Assembly: GCA_043747595.1 (NCBI GenBank) | Contig: JAYTOX010000064.1 | Location: 1 to 56,247, forward strand | From: JADKIH01 sp043747595 | Lineage (GTDB): Bacteria; Bacteroidota; Bacteroidia; AKYH767-A; 2013-40CM-41-45 | Direction of reading: 5' to 3' | DNA length: 56,247 nt | Shown here: piece after piece, positions 8,995 to 17,452 of the stretch | Numbering within the stretch: the first letter of the stretch is position 1 | Layout: each line of letters opens with the position of its first letter | Made by a program: the position numbers and the translations under genes | The notes under the pieces: generated by a model | What the model was told of the DNA's origin: nothing | What the model saw: the letters and a program-made list of their open reading frames with translations, nothing else | The model's database searches: none

Positions 8995-9762
8995 ATGAAT
9001 TTGAATTTGAAACGGCCGATTGTTTTTATCGACCTAGAAACAACCGGAGTTAATGTTGGTGCCGATCGAATAGTCGAGATTGCTATGGTTAAAATTAGCC
9101 CAAATGGTACACAGGATATTCGTACATACAAAGTAAATCCTACCATACCTATACCAATTGAAACTTCGAAAATCCATAATATTTATGATAAGGATGTGGT
9201 GGACTGTCCAACGTTCAAGGATTTATCAAAGGATATTAATTCTTTCTTAGGAGGCTGCGATTTAGCCGGATATAATTCTAACAAATTTGATATTCCGTTA
9301 TTGATTGAGGAGTTTAACCGTTGTGAAATAATTTTCGACATCACTTCAAGAAAATTAGTTGATGTGCAAAATATCTTTCACAAAATGGAACAACGTACCT
9401 TATCGGCTGCTTATAAATTTTATTGCAATAAAGACCTTACCAATGCTCATTCGGCGGAAGCTGATACGATAGCTACATATGAAGTAATGCTAGCCCAGCT
9501 AGATAAATATGAATCATTAAAAAACGATATCGATTTTCTTTCTGAATTTAGTTCTGTTACGAAAAATGTTGATTTAGCCGGACGTATAGTTTACAACGAC
9601 AAAAACGAAGAAGTTTTTAATTTCGGAAAATATAAAGGCCGCACTGTAGTTGATGTTTTTAAATCGGATACTTCTTACTACGATTGGATGATGAAAGGTG
9701 ATTTTGCGACTAATACCAAAAATGTTATTACTTCATTGCGATTGAAATTGTACAATAAGTAG
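8995..9762 (+). CDS. DnaQ-like 3'-5' exonuclease (DEDDh) with small C-terminal domain
   Basis: 255 residues. Exonuclease motif I is FIDLETTG (D13, E15); motif II is in LAGYNSNKFDIPLL; motif III is HSAEADT, the DEDDh pattern H-x4-D. This is the fold of the DNA polymerase III epsilon subunit and of RNase T-type trimming enzymes. After the nuclease (about 1-180), residues 195-255 (FNFGKYKGRTVVDVF, YYDWMMKGDF) match a short domain seen behind exonucleases in Bacteroidota and related to the ExoX C-terminal domain. The gene is packed between neighbours (6 bp and 5 bp gaps), so it is probably co-transcribed with the PD40 gene. It could be the replicative proofreader or a stand-alone repair exonuclease; the missing clamp-binding motif leaves this open. 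Confidence 0.88.
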   Translation: MNLNLKRPIVFIDLETTGVNVGADRIVEIAMVKISPNGTQDIRTYKVNPTIPIPIETSKIHNIYDKDVVDCPTFKDLSKDINSFLGGCDLAGYNSNKFDIPLLIEEFNRCEIIFDITSRKLVDVQNIFHKMEQRTLSAAYKFYCNKDLTNAHSAEADTIATYEVMLAQLDKYESLKNDIDFLSEFSSVTKNVDLAGRIVYNDKNEEVFNFGKYKGRTVVDVFKSDTSYYDWMMKGDFATNTKNVITSLRLKLYNK

Positions 9763-9767
9763 CAGCT

Positions 9768-10379
9768 ATGAAAATTATTTGCATTGGACGAAATTATGCG
9801 GAACACGCTAAAGAACTTAATAATGTTGTTCCAGGAGTCCCGGTATTTTTTCTCAAACCCGATACCGCATTATTGCCTAAAGATAAAGCATTCTATATTC
9901 CAGATTTTTCAAAAGACATTCATCATGAAATTGAACTTGTGTTGAAGATAAATAAGGAAGGCAAGAATATTGCGGAAGAGTTTGCTAATCGATACTATGA
10001 TAAAATTTCTGTTGGGATTGATTTTACAGCAAGAGACATTCAACAATACCAAAAAGAAAATGGATTACCCTGGGAACCTGCTAAAGCTTTCGACTTTTCC
10101 GCACCATGCGGCGAGTTTGTTTTACTTTCCTCTCTAAAAGATTCAGAAAATATTTCATTCCATTTAAAAGTAAACGGTGTTGAAGTTCAAATTGGAAATA
10201 GTAATCTCATGCTCTTTAATTTTGATAAGATTATCAGCTACGTTTCAAAGTTTATTACTTTACGCAAAGGAGATTTGATCTATACCGGAACTCCAAGCGG
10301 TGTTGCTGCAGTAAAAGAAAACGATTTGCTTGAGTGCTTTTTAGAAGATACAAAACTACTGGAAGTAAAAGTTCTATAA
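9768..10379 (+). CDS. Fumarylacetoacetate hydrolase family protein
   Basis: 203 residues, the compact single-domain form of the FAH superfamily. The start MKIICIGRNYAEHAKEL is typical. Metal-binding acidic residues are visible as HHEIELVL (E54, E56) and VGIDFTARD (D85), followed by KAFDFSAPCGEF and the conserved YTGTPSGV segment. Members cleave or decarboxylate 2-oxo acids (acylpyruvate hydrolase, oxaloacetate decarboxylase or tautomerase, aromatic degradation). With no catabolic cluster around it, the likeliest role is acylpyruvase or oxaloacetate decarboxylase in general 2-oxoacid metabolism, but the sequence does not prove it. It ends 4 bp before the convergent DUF4878 lipoprotein gene. 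Confidence 0.87.
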   Translation: MKIICIGRNYAEHAKELNNVVPGVPVFFLKPDTALLPKDKAFYIPDFSKDIHHEIELVLKINKEGKNIAEEFANRYYDKISVGIDFTARDIQQYQKENGLPWEPAKAFDFSAPCGEFVLLSSLKDSENISFHLKVNGVEVQIGNSNLMLFNFDKIISYVSKFITLRKGDLIYTGTPSGVAAVKENDLLECFLEDTKLLEVKVL

Positions 10380-10383
10380 TCTA

Positions 10384-10818
10384 TTATGGATTTGCTGAAG
10401 TTGTGTCAGTATTGGTTGCTCCTAAATCGAAGATGTTTGCATCCGATTCGTTTATCGTTTCTTTGTTCATTGCAACTTTCCACTTGCCTTCTTCTTTTTC
10501 AAGATTAAAAACTAGTTCCTTATTACGACCTTCCACTTTTACTCTTACTTTTGCTTCATCACCATTTATTTTTTCGTCGATTATGTCAAAAACAGCATCC
10601 TGTAAAAAGGGCTCTGCTCCCATTTTTTTATAACCAATCATCATGTCAAGTAAACGATCGGTATCGTCTGTACCGTATGATTTGGCTGTTTCAAATTCTT
10701 GTTTCGACAATGCAGAAAGAAATTTTTCTGTAATTGAACTTGGCGTGTCATTCTTTCCACATGAAAAAAAGAAGAAAGTGAATCCTAGTATGAAAATAAG
10801 CTTTTTTATGGTAGACAT
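10384..10818 (-). CDS. Small lipoprotein with DUF4878-like domain
   Basis: 144 residues. The signal peptide ends in a lipobox (FFFFSC, Cys about residue 20), so the mature protein should be lipid-anchored. The rest (SITEKFLSALSKQEFETAKSYGT, AKVRVKVEGRNKELVFNLEKEEGKWKV) matches the NTF2/cystatin-like DUF4878 pattern common in Bacteroidota lipoproteins: a helix pair followed by a curved beta-sheet. Function unknown. It starts one base after the stop of the YiiX-like gene (TAA-T-ATG), indicating translational coupling in the argS operon. Confidence 0.78.
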   Translation of the reverse strand: MSTIKKLIFILGFTFFFFSCGKNDTPSSITEKFLSALSKQEFETAKSYGTDDTDRLLDMMIGYKKMGAEPFLQDAVFDIIDEKINGDEAKVRVKVEGRNKELVFNLEKEEGKWKVAMNKETINESDANIFDLGATNTDTTSANP

Positions 10819-10819
10819 A

Positions 10820-11452
10820 TTAGTAGGTATTTGAATAAATTAAATTCGTTTTGGGATTCAAATATAAATTGTCGCAAGCAACATAATCAAATCCACTTGT
10901 GTGTGTCAAATTTATGAATTTTTTATTGTCATTTGCTTTTGTTAGTATTTTATAAACTAATTCTGTGCAGTACATTTTGTCGTCCGATTCCAATTTGAAA
11001 TTCGTGTCGAATGCAATTTTAGCGTATAATACTTCTTTAATACCTTTTATTATTTCATTAGTGTCTATTTCTGTTCTGTAGATAGCCCACGACAAATTAT
11101 CTTCGGTATTGCAAAAGGAAGTTAATGGTTCGAGTCGAATCTTATCACTTCTTTTTCCTTCAGCTGCAAGTATATGACAAACATAATAACTGCCATTTAA
11201 AAGGTAAATTAACCCAGAATGTGAATAATGTTTTTCTGTTTGAGAAAAATTTCTAAAAACCTGTGATACAAAACTGTTTCCTTCTCTCAAAATAATATCC
11301 CCACTATGAAGTTTTCCAATAATTTTAGTTGGTATAATAGGTGTTTGGTGGAAAGTCCTTTCTACACTGAAAACTTTTAATTGAGAAAGCGAACACAAAA
11401 GAAGTGTTATCATTACTAAACATATCAATATTAAATTTCCAAATTTATTCAT
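10820..11452 (-). CDS. YiiX/YaeF-like permuted papain-fold (NlpC/P60 superfamily) protein
   Basis: 210 residues from the ATG at 11452, which follows the argS stop by one base (TGA-T-ATG). An upstream TTG/ATG extension overlapping argS is less likely. It has an N-terminal hydrophobic anchor or signal (LILICLVMITLLLCSL). The catalytic elements of permuted NlpC/P60 enzymes are in place: LHSGDIILREG, the His in HYSHSGLIY (H78), and the Cys in KMYCTELVY (C162), in His-then-Cys order. Relatives include YiiX/YebB-type lipid- or amide-hydrolysing proteins; substrates are mostly unknown. The protein probably acts outside the cytoplasm. No functional link to ArgS is known. Confidence 0.8.
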   Translation of the reverse strand: MNKFGNLILICLVMITLLLCSLSQLKVFSVERTFHQTPIIPTKIIGKLHSGDIILREGNSFVSQVFRNFSQTEKHYSHSGLIYLLNGSYYVCHILAAEGKRSDKIRLEPLTSFCNTEDNLSWAIYRTEIDTNEIIKGIKEVLYAKIAFDTNFKLESDDKMYCTELVYKILTKANDNKKFINLTHTSGFDYVACDNLYLNPKTNLIYSNTY

Positions 11453-11453
11453 A

Positions 11454-13265
11454 TCACATTCTTTCGGGAACATTTATACCAAGAAGACCCATACATTTTT
11501 TAATTAAAAGTGATGTTGTTTCGCTCAACGATAAGCGGAAGGAAGTTGTAACCATATTTTCTTTGTCTACAACTATATGATCGTGATAAAAGTGATTGTA
11601 TGCTTTTGCCAAATCATAAGAATAAGAAGCTACCAATGCCGGGCTATATGATTCTCCTGCTGCTTGAATAATAGTAGGATATTGATAAATTAATTTAATC
11701 AATAATTTTTCTGCCGAAGATATCTCATGCTCATGATATTTACTTGCATCTTTATCAATGTCTGATCCTTTACGCAGAACTGAACGAATTCTAGCGTAAG
11801 TATAACTTATGAAAGGTCCTGTATTTCCATTTAGATCTATACTTTCCGTAGGATTAAACAACATTTTTTTCTTCGGGTCAACTTTTAATATAAAATATTT
11901 TAATGCGGACATTCCTAAATTATGGTAAAGCCTTTTAGCTTCTGGTGAATCGAAGTTGTCTAGCTTCCCTTGTGCTTTGGTAGCCATCTCCGCCTCTTCT
12001 ACTATTTCATCAATAAGATCATCTGCATCTACGACTGTTCCTTCTCTCGACTTCATTTTTCCTGTCGGAAGATCAACCATTCCATAAGATAAATGAAATA
12101 GACCTTCAGCCCAAGGACGATTTAGTTTTATAAAAATTTCTTTAAGCACTTTGAAGTGATAATCTTGCTCGTTACCGACTACATAAATAAGTTTTTCCAA
12201 TCCCGGATTTTCATCGAATCGGAGTTGAGCCGTTCCCATGTCTTGTGTTATATAAACACTTGTTCCATCGCTTCTCAATAAAACTTTTGTATCTAACCCA
12301 ACGGAAGTAAGATCGATCCAAACCGACCCATCCTCTTTCTTAAAAAATGCTCCGCTTGCTAACCCTTCTTCAATTACTTTTTTTCCAAGAAGGTACGTCT
12401 GACTTTCATAATATATTTTGTCGAATGTTACTCCCAATTTTTTATACGTTTCGTCAAAACCAAGGTAAACCCAACCATTCATCATTTCCCAAAGCTCTCG
12501 GGTTTTCTTATCTCCGGCTTCCCAAAGTAGAAGCATTTCTTGTATCTCGAGTTGCAACGGAGCTTTTCTTTCAGCTTCTTCTTTTGTAAGACCATCTGAT
12601 TCTAACTCTGCTACTTGTTCTTTGTATTTTTTATCGAATAAAACATAATACTTTCCTACAAAGTGATCTCCTTTCATACCTGTTGATGATGGTGTATCTC
12701 CATTTCCATATTTTGTCCAAGCAAGCATCGACTTGCAAATATGAATTCCGCGATCATTTACTAGGTTCACCATTTTTACATCGTGACCTGCTGCTTTCAA
12801 AATATTCGCAACTGCAAACCCCAATAAATTATTTCTGATATGACCTAAATGAAGCGGCTTGTTGGTATTGGGAGATGAATATTCAACCATTAATTTTGAT
12901 GGCTTGAATGAATCATCGGAATTAGCTCGAAGGTTAAAAAGTATATCTATATCTGAATTGATGGTAGAGTGAAAATTACTCCAAAAATTAATATTGATAC
13001 CTAAATTTAAAAAACCTTTGACTACATTAAAATTGTCGAGTTGAAAACTTGATTTTTTTATGTACTCTCCTATTTCAGTTGCTGTTTGTTCCGGACTTTT
13101 CTTGGACGCTTTTGTAAAAGGGAAAACTACTAACGTTACATCTCCTTCAAATTCCTTTTTTGTTTCTTGAAGTAATATCTCTTCCGGCTCTATGCTAAAA
13201 TCATACAAGCTTTTAATTCCTTGGGAAATAATATTCTTTAAGGATGTTTCAAATCTAAGTTCCAT
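11454..13265 (-). CDS. argS: Arginyl-tRNA synthetase
   Basis: 603 residues, class I synthetase charging tRNA-Arg. The N-terminal additional domain is followed by the HIGH-type motif NKPLHLGHIRNN (HLGH at 139-142) and the KMSK-like motif GKMKSREGTVV. The C-terminal anticodon-binding domain carries the usual FISYTYARIRSVLR segment and ends SLLIKKCMGLLGINVPERM, the typical ArgRS tail. The length is right for the family (550-600). The ATG start lies 26 bp after the arginase stop, and the next two genes begin one base after each stop, so arginase, argS, yiiX-like and DUF4878 read as one transcript. Confidence 0.97.
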   Translation of the reverse strand: MELRFETSLKNIISQGIKSLYDFSIEPEEILLQETKKEFEGDVTLVVFPFTKASKKSPEQTATEIGEYIKKSSFQLDNFNVVKGFLNLGININFWSNFHSTINSDIDILFNLRANSDDSFKPSKLMVEYSSPNTNKPLHLGHIRNNLLGFAVANILKAAGHDVKMVNLVNDRGIHICKSMLAWTKYGNGDTPSSTGMKGDHFVGKYYVLFDKKYKEQVAELESDGLTKEEAERKAPLQLEIQEMLLLWEAGDKKTRELWEMMNGWVYLGFDETYKKLGVTFDKIYYESQTYLLGKKVIEEGLASGAFFKKEDGSVWIDLTSVGLDTKVLLRSDGTSVYITQDMGTAQLRFDENPGLEKLIYVVGNEQDYHFKVLKEIFIKLNRPWAEGLFHLSYGMVDLPTGKMKSREGTVVDADDLIDEIVEEAEMATKAQGKLDNFDSPEAKRLYHNLGMSALKYFILKVDPKKKMLFNPTESIDLNGNTGPFISYTYARIRSVLRKGSDIDKDASKYHEHEISSAEKLLIKLIYQYPTIIQAAGESYSPALVASYSYDLAKAYNHFYHDHIVVDKENMVTTSFRLSLSETTSLLIKKCMGLLGINVPERM

Positions 13266-13291
13266 ACTATAAACTAACTACTGTAAAAAAA

Positions 13292-14236
13292 TTAATTCGT
13301 TAACTGGCTCACAACACGCTGAAGAATTTCAAAAGTATTCTCTGCCATTAAATTTTCTTTGTCGAGCGTTGGGTTTACTTCAGATATTTCAAAGCAACAT
13401 ACTTTTTCATTTTGAATAAGTCGGACCAACAAACTTCCTGCTTCCTTTTCAGTGATACCATTTCTTACCGGTGTTCCTGTTCCCTTTGAAATAGATGAGT
13501 CCATCGAATCTACATCGAAGGAAATATAGATCATGTGACAACGAGTCAAATGTGCTAATGTATCACGCGCAATCTTCTCTACTCCATTTCGTTTTACTTC
13601 GTTGGTACTAAAAATTTTCACCTTGTGTTTTTTAAGTAAGTACGACTCTTCCGGTTCAACATCTCTTAAGCCAATGTAAACAATATCGCTGTAATCAATT
13701 TTAGGAGCAATACCTCCCAGTTTTTTTATTTTAGCCCAATTATCTAGAGTGTCTTTGTCTGGCTTATTCATTTTGTTTTGAGAGTTGTCTTCATTCAAAA
13801 CAGCCGACAAAGGCATTCCATGCATGTTACCGGATGGTGTTGTCCAAGGCGAATGCAAATCTGCATGTGCATCGACCCAGATAACGCCTAAACGTTGCTT
13901 TGGATATGCCATACGGATACCGGAGATTGTTCCTGCAGATGTACTATGATCACCGGCAAGTACTATTGGGAATTCATTATTCTTCAACGAATTTTTAACA
14001 GCGTTTGCTGTTCTTTCTAAAACAGCTAATAACCCTTTTATTCGTTTTGCATAAGGACTACCTGTTGATTCAAATAGCAATTGATTCTCTGTTTGTACTT
14101 CTACCGAATCAATTTTTTTAAATAGATTGCTTCCGTAGTCGAGTGCTGCAATTTTTATCGCATCCGGTCCCATACTAGCGCCTCTAGTTCCTGCACCGAT
14201 CTCCGATTTCACTTCTACGAATCTTATCTTTTTCAT
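13292..14236 (-). CDS. Arginase family ureohydrolase
   Basis: 314 residues from the ATG at 14236 (MKKIRFVEVKSEIGAGTRGA). A longer frame from a TTG at 14320 would read through the divergent promoter region and is rejected. Mn-binding motifs are complete: GDHS (H97), VDAHADLH (122-128) and SFDVDSMD. The GNMHGMPL segment (136-143) is the arginase form rather than the agmatinase form, so hydrolysis of arginine to ornithine and urea is the likelier reaction. The usual Pro after the last metal Asp is Ser here (DSMDSS). The gene diverges from an arginine decarboxylase, so agmatinase activity should be kept open: that pair would make putrescine. Confidence 0.87.
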   Translation of the reverse strand: MKKIRFVEVKSEIGAGTRGASMGPDAIKIAALDYGSNLFKKIDSVEVQTENQLLFESTGSPYAKRIKGLLAVLERTANAVKNSLKNNEFPIVLAGDHSTSAGTISGIRMAYPKQRLGVIWVDAHADLHSPWTTPSGNMHGMPLSAVLNEDNSQNKMNKPDKDTLDNWAKIKKLGGIAPKIDYSDIVYIGLRDVEPEESYLLKKHKVKIFSTNEVKRNGVEKIARDTLAHLTRCHMIYISFDVDSMDSSISKGTGTPVRNGITEKEAGSLLVRLIQNEKVCCFEISEVNPTLDKENLMAENTFEILQRVVSQLTN

Positions 14237-14277
14237 ATATGTTTTTTTACTAAAAAATCTTTTACCTAACGTAACTA

Positions 14278-14301
14278 ATAAAAGTAAGTTACTTACTTTA
14301 G
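14278..14301. promoter_or_regulatory. Palindromic, probably bidirectional promoter between arginase and arginine decarboxylase genes
   Basis: A perfect inverted repeat, AAAGTAAG-TTA-CTTACTTT (14281-14299), sits in the middle of the 134-bp divergent gap. Read to the right it holds TACTTTAG (14294-14301), and read to the left TACTTTTA (14285-14278); each differs from the TAnnTTTG -7 element by one base. It could be two back-to-back -7 elements, an operator, or both. Confidence 0.4.
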
Positions 14302-14370
14302 CAAAAAAGTTGTCATCCAACTCACTTGCATTTCCAACACTTTCATTTCTCCATTCAAAACAATTACTAA

Positions 14371-15774
14371 ATGAAGAATACCTATCGCGATTTAATTGAA
14401 CAAACCTTCTATTTCCCTCAAGAAGGATTTGAAGTAATTGACAATCAGCTTCACTTCTATGGTATTGATTTGATGGAGATTATCAAGCAATACGGTACTC
14501 CTCTGAAAATCACTTACCTTCCGAAGATTGGTTCGCAAATTAAGAAAGCTAAGCGAATATTCAATGTTGCTATCGCAAAGGCTGATTACAAAGGTACTTA
14601 TACCTATTGCTATTGTACTAAAAGTTCGCATTTTTCTTATGTATTGCATGAGGCTTTAAAGCATGACATTCATTTAGAGACTTCTTCGGCATTTGATATT
14701 CCATTGATTAGAGCGTTGCATGCAGAAAAAAAGATAGATAAAAGCATTTTTATAGTTTGTAACGGGTATAAACGTCCTCAATACATTGAAAATATTGTCG
14801 GATTAATTAACGATGGATTTGAAAATGTAATCCCCGTTTTAGACAGTATGAATGAGTTGCATCATTATGAGAAAAAAATCAAAACACGACGTAAAGTAAA
14901 AGTAGGAATTCGTATTGCTGCTGGCGAAGAGCCTAATTTTGAGTTCTATACGTCACGTTTAGGCATTCGGTACGATGAAATTAAGGATTTTTACATCAAG
15001 AATTTGAAGAAAAACAAACGTTTTGAATTGAAAATGCTTCATTTCTTTATCAATACCGGAATAAAAGATACTGCTTACTATTGGTCTGAGTTAGCTAAAT
15101 GTGTAAACGTTTATTGTGAGCTTAAAAAGATTTGTCCAACACTCGACTCGCTCGATATTGGCGGCGGCTGGCCAATTCGTAAATCGCTCGGATTTGAATA
15201 CGACTATGAATATATGGCTGAGCAAATCATTAAACAAATTCAGTCGACTTGTCGCGCTCAAGGAGTTGAAGAACCAAATATTTTTACCGAATTTGGAAGC
15301 TTCACTGTAGCAGAAAGTGGCGCAACACTTTTATCCATCGTTGACCAAAAGCAACAAAACGACAACGAACTGTGGTATATGATTGATAGCTCTTTCATTA
15401 CGACTTTGCCGGATACTTGGGGAATAAAACAAAAATTTATTCTGTTGGCAATAAATCGGTGGGACAAGGAACATAGGAATGTAAATATTGGAGGACTAAC
15501 TTGCGACAGCGACGATTATTACAATACCGAATCACATGTTAATCAAGTTTATTTACCAACCGATGAAAAAGAAGAAGACGAGCCCTTGTACATTGGATTT
15601 TTTCACACCGGCGCATATCAAGAAAGTATTGGCGGCTACGGTGGAATACAACACTGTTTAGTTCCTGCTCCAAAGATGGTAATTATCGACAGAGATGAAG
15701 ATGGCGAAATTACTACAAGACTCTTCGCTAAGGAACAAAGTGCGAAAAGTATGATGAAAATTTTGGGCTATTAA
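14371..15774 (+). CDS. speA: Arginine decarboxylase, short PLP alanine-racemase-fold type
   Basis: 467 residues, fold type III PLP decarboxylase. The PLP lysine is in CYCTKSSHF (K84), the phosphate-binding glycine loop is LDIGGGWPIRKS, and FTEFGSFTVAESG and GFFHTGAYQESIGGYGG complete the barrel and C-terminal active-site parts. It is shorter than E. coli SpeA (about 658) but of the usual length for the Bacteroidota enzyme. The reaction is arginine to agmatine and CO2, the first step of polyamine synthesis. It is divergent from the arginase-family gene and shares its promoter region, so the two either compete for arginine or act in sequence. Substrate specificity within this family (arginine, diaminopimelate, carboxynorspermidine) is inferred from overall similarity. 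Confidence 0.85.
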   Translation: MKNTYRDLIEQTFYFPQEGFEVIDNQLHFYGIDLMEIIKQYGTPLKITYLPKIGSQIKKAKRIFNVAIAKADYKGTYTYCYCTKSSHFSYVLHEALKHDIHLETSSAFDIPLIRALHAEKKIDKSIFIVCNGYKRPQYIENIVGLINDGFENVIPVLDSMNELHHYEKKIKTRRKVKVGIRIAAGEEPNFEFYTSRLGIRYDEIKDFYIKNLKKNKRFELKMLHFFINTGIKDTAYYWSELAKCVNVYCELKKICPTLDSLDIGGGWPIRKSLGFEYDYEYMAEQIIKQIQSTCRAQGVEEPNIFTEFGSFTVAESGATLLSIVDQKQQNDNELWYMIDSSFITTLPDTWGIKQKFILLAINRWDKEHRNVNIGGLTCDSDDYYNTESHVNQVYLPTDEKEEDEPLYIGFFHTGAYQESIGGYGGIQHCLVPAPKMVIIDRDEDGEITTRLFAKEQSAKSMMKILGY

Positions 15775-15844
15775 TTTTTAATCGAAAGAATTATTTCTGC
15801 TCTATTTTATTGGTGATATATTTATCTGAAACATTAGCTCAAGT

Positions 15845-16621
15845 ATGATCGGAGGACTTTTTATAAAAGCAGAGAATCCCAAGTTTTTAGCTAGGTGGTA
15901 TGAAGACCATTTAGGTATAGGGTTTGGTATCAATGTTTATTTTAGTTTTAAATGGAGAGATCAACAAATGACTGAAGACATTGGTCATACTGTACTCAGT
16001 TTTTTTAATAAAGATTCAGATTATTTTAATCCTTCTTTAAGCCAAGTAATGTTGAATTTAAGAGTTGAAAATTTAGACGCAACTCGCAAAATGTTACTTG
16101 AGAATTCTCAATATGTCGATGAAAAAGTTGAGGATTATGAATACGGTCGATTTAGTTGGACGATGGATCCATGTGGGAATAAAATAGAATTATGGCAAGC
16201 TATCGATTCGGGTTTTGAGGACCAAAAAAATCCGATGGAACTTTTCGGAAAAGTAAGGAGTCTTGCAGGTATAACAATACTTTGCGATCGGACTGAGGAA
16301 ACTATTGATTTTTATTCAACCAATTTCGGAATGCAATTTCAATCACATTCATATACTATGGATTGGTTAGAAATGGATAATAAAAATTTGAAAGGGAATA
16401 CTTTTTTGCGTTTTGAAAAATTTACTTCTGAGAATAGATTTGGATATGAGAGAATTTTTCTACAATCCTACCAAGTCGATAATTTGAAAATGCTTTTAGA
16501 AGAATTGAAGTCAAGTGATGTTTCAATCATAACCGAATTATCATCGACTGAGCATTCATTGAAAGTTAGAATTGTAGATCCTGAAGGAAATCAGATAGAA
16601 CTGATTGAAAAATTGCAATAA
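15845..16621 (+). CDS. Two-domain VOC (glyoxalase/dioxygenase fold) protein
   Basis: 258 residues made of two vicinal-oxygen-chelate modules. The first (about 1-122) begins MIGGLFIKAENPKFLARWYEDHLGIG and ends in MDPCGNKIELWQ. The second (about 140-258) contains GITILCDRTEETIDFYSTNFGMQF and ends in DPEGNQIELIEKL. The Glu in each IEL/IELWQ motif is a typical metal ligand. VOC proteins include glyoxalases, dioxygenases and drug-binding proteins; nothing here fixes the substrate. It is a monocistronic gene on the plus strand with a shared hairpin terminator behind it. Confidence 0.8.
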   Translation: MIGGLFIKAENPKFLARWYEDHLGIGFGINVYFSFKWRDQQMTEDIGHTVLSFFNKDSDYFNPSLSQVMLNLRVENLDATRKMLLENSQYVDEKVEDYEYGRFSWTMDPCGNKIELWQAIDSGFEDQKNPMELFGKVRSLAGITILCDRTEETIDFYSTNFGMQFQSHSYTMDWLEMDNKNLKGNTFLRFEKFTSENRFGYERIFLQSYQVDNLKMLLEELKSSDVSIITELSSTEHSLKVRIVDPEGNQIELIEKLQ

Positions 16622-16643
16622 ATTTTTGATGAGTGTAGAAATG

Positions 16644-16677
16644 AAAAAAGCGGCCATGAATTAATGACCGCTTTTAC
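16644..16677. terminator. Bidirectional Rho-independent terminator
   Basis: AAAAGCGG and CCGCTTTT arms with an inner CAT/ATG pair, one C-A mismatch and a GAATTA loop form a hairpin. Runs of A before and T after let it serve both the VOC gene (plus) and the fasciclin gene (minus), which converge here. Confidence 0.8.
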
Positions 16678-16698
16678 CCTAACCTTATTAAACCAATA

Positions 16699-17256
16699 TT
16701 ACATTTTTGGAAGAAGTACTTTATCGAGTACATGAATAACACCATTACTTTGATAAACATCGTACGTTGAAATATTTGCTGTACCTCCATTTTCGTCCTT
16801 CACAGTAATATTATGACTTCCGTTCATCGTAAATGAAAGTGTACCTCCCGAAACAGTTTTCATTTTAGAAACGCCATTGCCATCTTTAATTGCTTTTGCG
16901 AGTGAGTTGAAATCATACTTTCCTGATAAAACATGATAAGTCAATATGCCTGCCAGTTTCGATTTATTTTCCGGCTGTAAAAGTGTTTCAACTGTTCCTG
17001 CAGGTAAATTTTCAAACGCATCGTTTGTGGGCGCAAACACCGTGAATGGGCCTTTGCTCTGTAAAGTTTCAACTAATCCTGCTGCTTTAACAGCTGCCAC
17101 GAGTGTTGTATGGTCTTTGGAATTAATTGCATTCTCTACAATGTTTTTCGCAGGAAGCATTGGTTCGCCTCCAACAATGGTATTCCCTGGTTTTGCATTT
17201 GCAATGCTTAATGTTATAGCTAATGCAAGTGTAGATAATAATGTTTTGTTTTTCAT
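16699..17256 (-). CDS. Secreted fasciclin (FAS1) domain protein
   Basis: 185 residues: signal peptide (TLLSTLALAITLSIANA) and one FAS1 domain (about 36-184). The two conserved FAS1 boxes are clear: FTVFAPTNDAFENLPAGT (H1) and LTYHVLSGKYDF (H2), and the domain ends YQSNGVIHVLDKVLLP. FAS1 domains mediate adhesion or ligand binding in surface and matrix proteins; bacterial single-domain forms are secreted and mostly uncharacterised. It is a single gene with its own terminator. No lipobox or sorting domain is seen, so the protein is probably soluble in the periplasm or released. Confidence 0.92.
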   Translation of the reverse strand: MKNKTLLSTLALAITLSIANAKPGNTIVGGEPMLPAKNIVENAINSKDHTTLVAAVKAAGLVETLQSKGPFTVFAPTNDAFENLPAGTVETLLQPENKSKLAGILTYHVLSGKYDFNSLAKAIKDGNGVSKMKTVSGGTLSFTMNGSHNITVKDENGGTANISTYDVYQSNGVIHVLDKVLLPKM

Positions 17257-17452
17257 TTTAGTTTTCTTTAGTTGTTTTTTAAATACTGATAATTTAAAAT
17301 AACCAACGGAAGAAAGCTATTGTCGGATTTTTAAAAGTGAAAATAAATTCCAGATTTTGAATTTATTTTCTTTTTAACTTTGGGTCACTATGAATGAAAA
17401 AAATTAATCTAAGTTGTATTTACGACAAAAGTTTACAATTGGATTTTGAATT

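Noticed and set aside
13292..14236. Calling the ureohydrolase an agmatinase because it diverges from arginine decarboxylase.
   Set aside because: The GNMHGMP segment is the arginase form, so context alone was not enough; left open in the entry.
14237..14320. Longer version of the arginase gene from a TTG at 14320.
   Set aside because: The extra 28 residues are not conserved and would cover the palindromic divergent promoter; the ATG at 14236 gives the family N-terminus.
17257..17452. The 196-bp gap between the fasciclin and CDF genes as a possible small RNA or riboswitch.
   Set aside because: A/T-rich, no stable hairpin or aptamer-like pattern seen; it most simply holds the fasciclin promoter.
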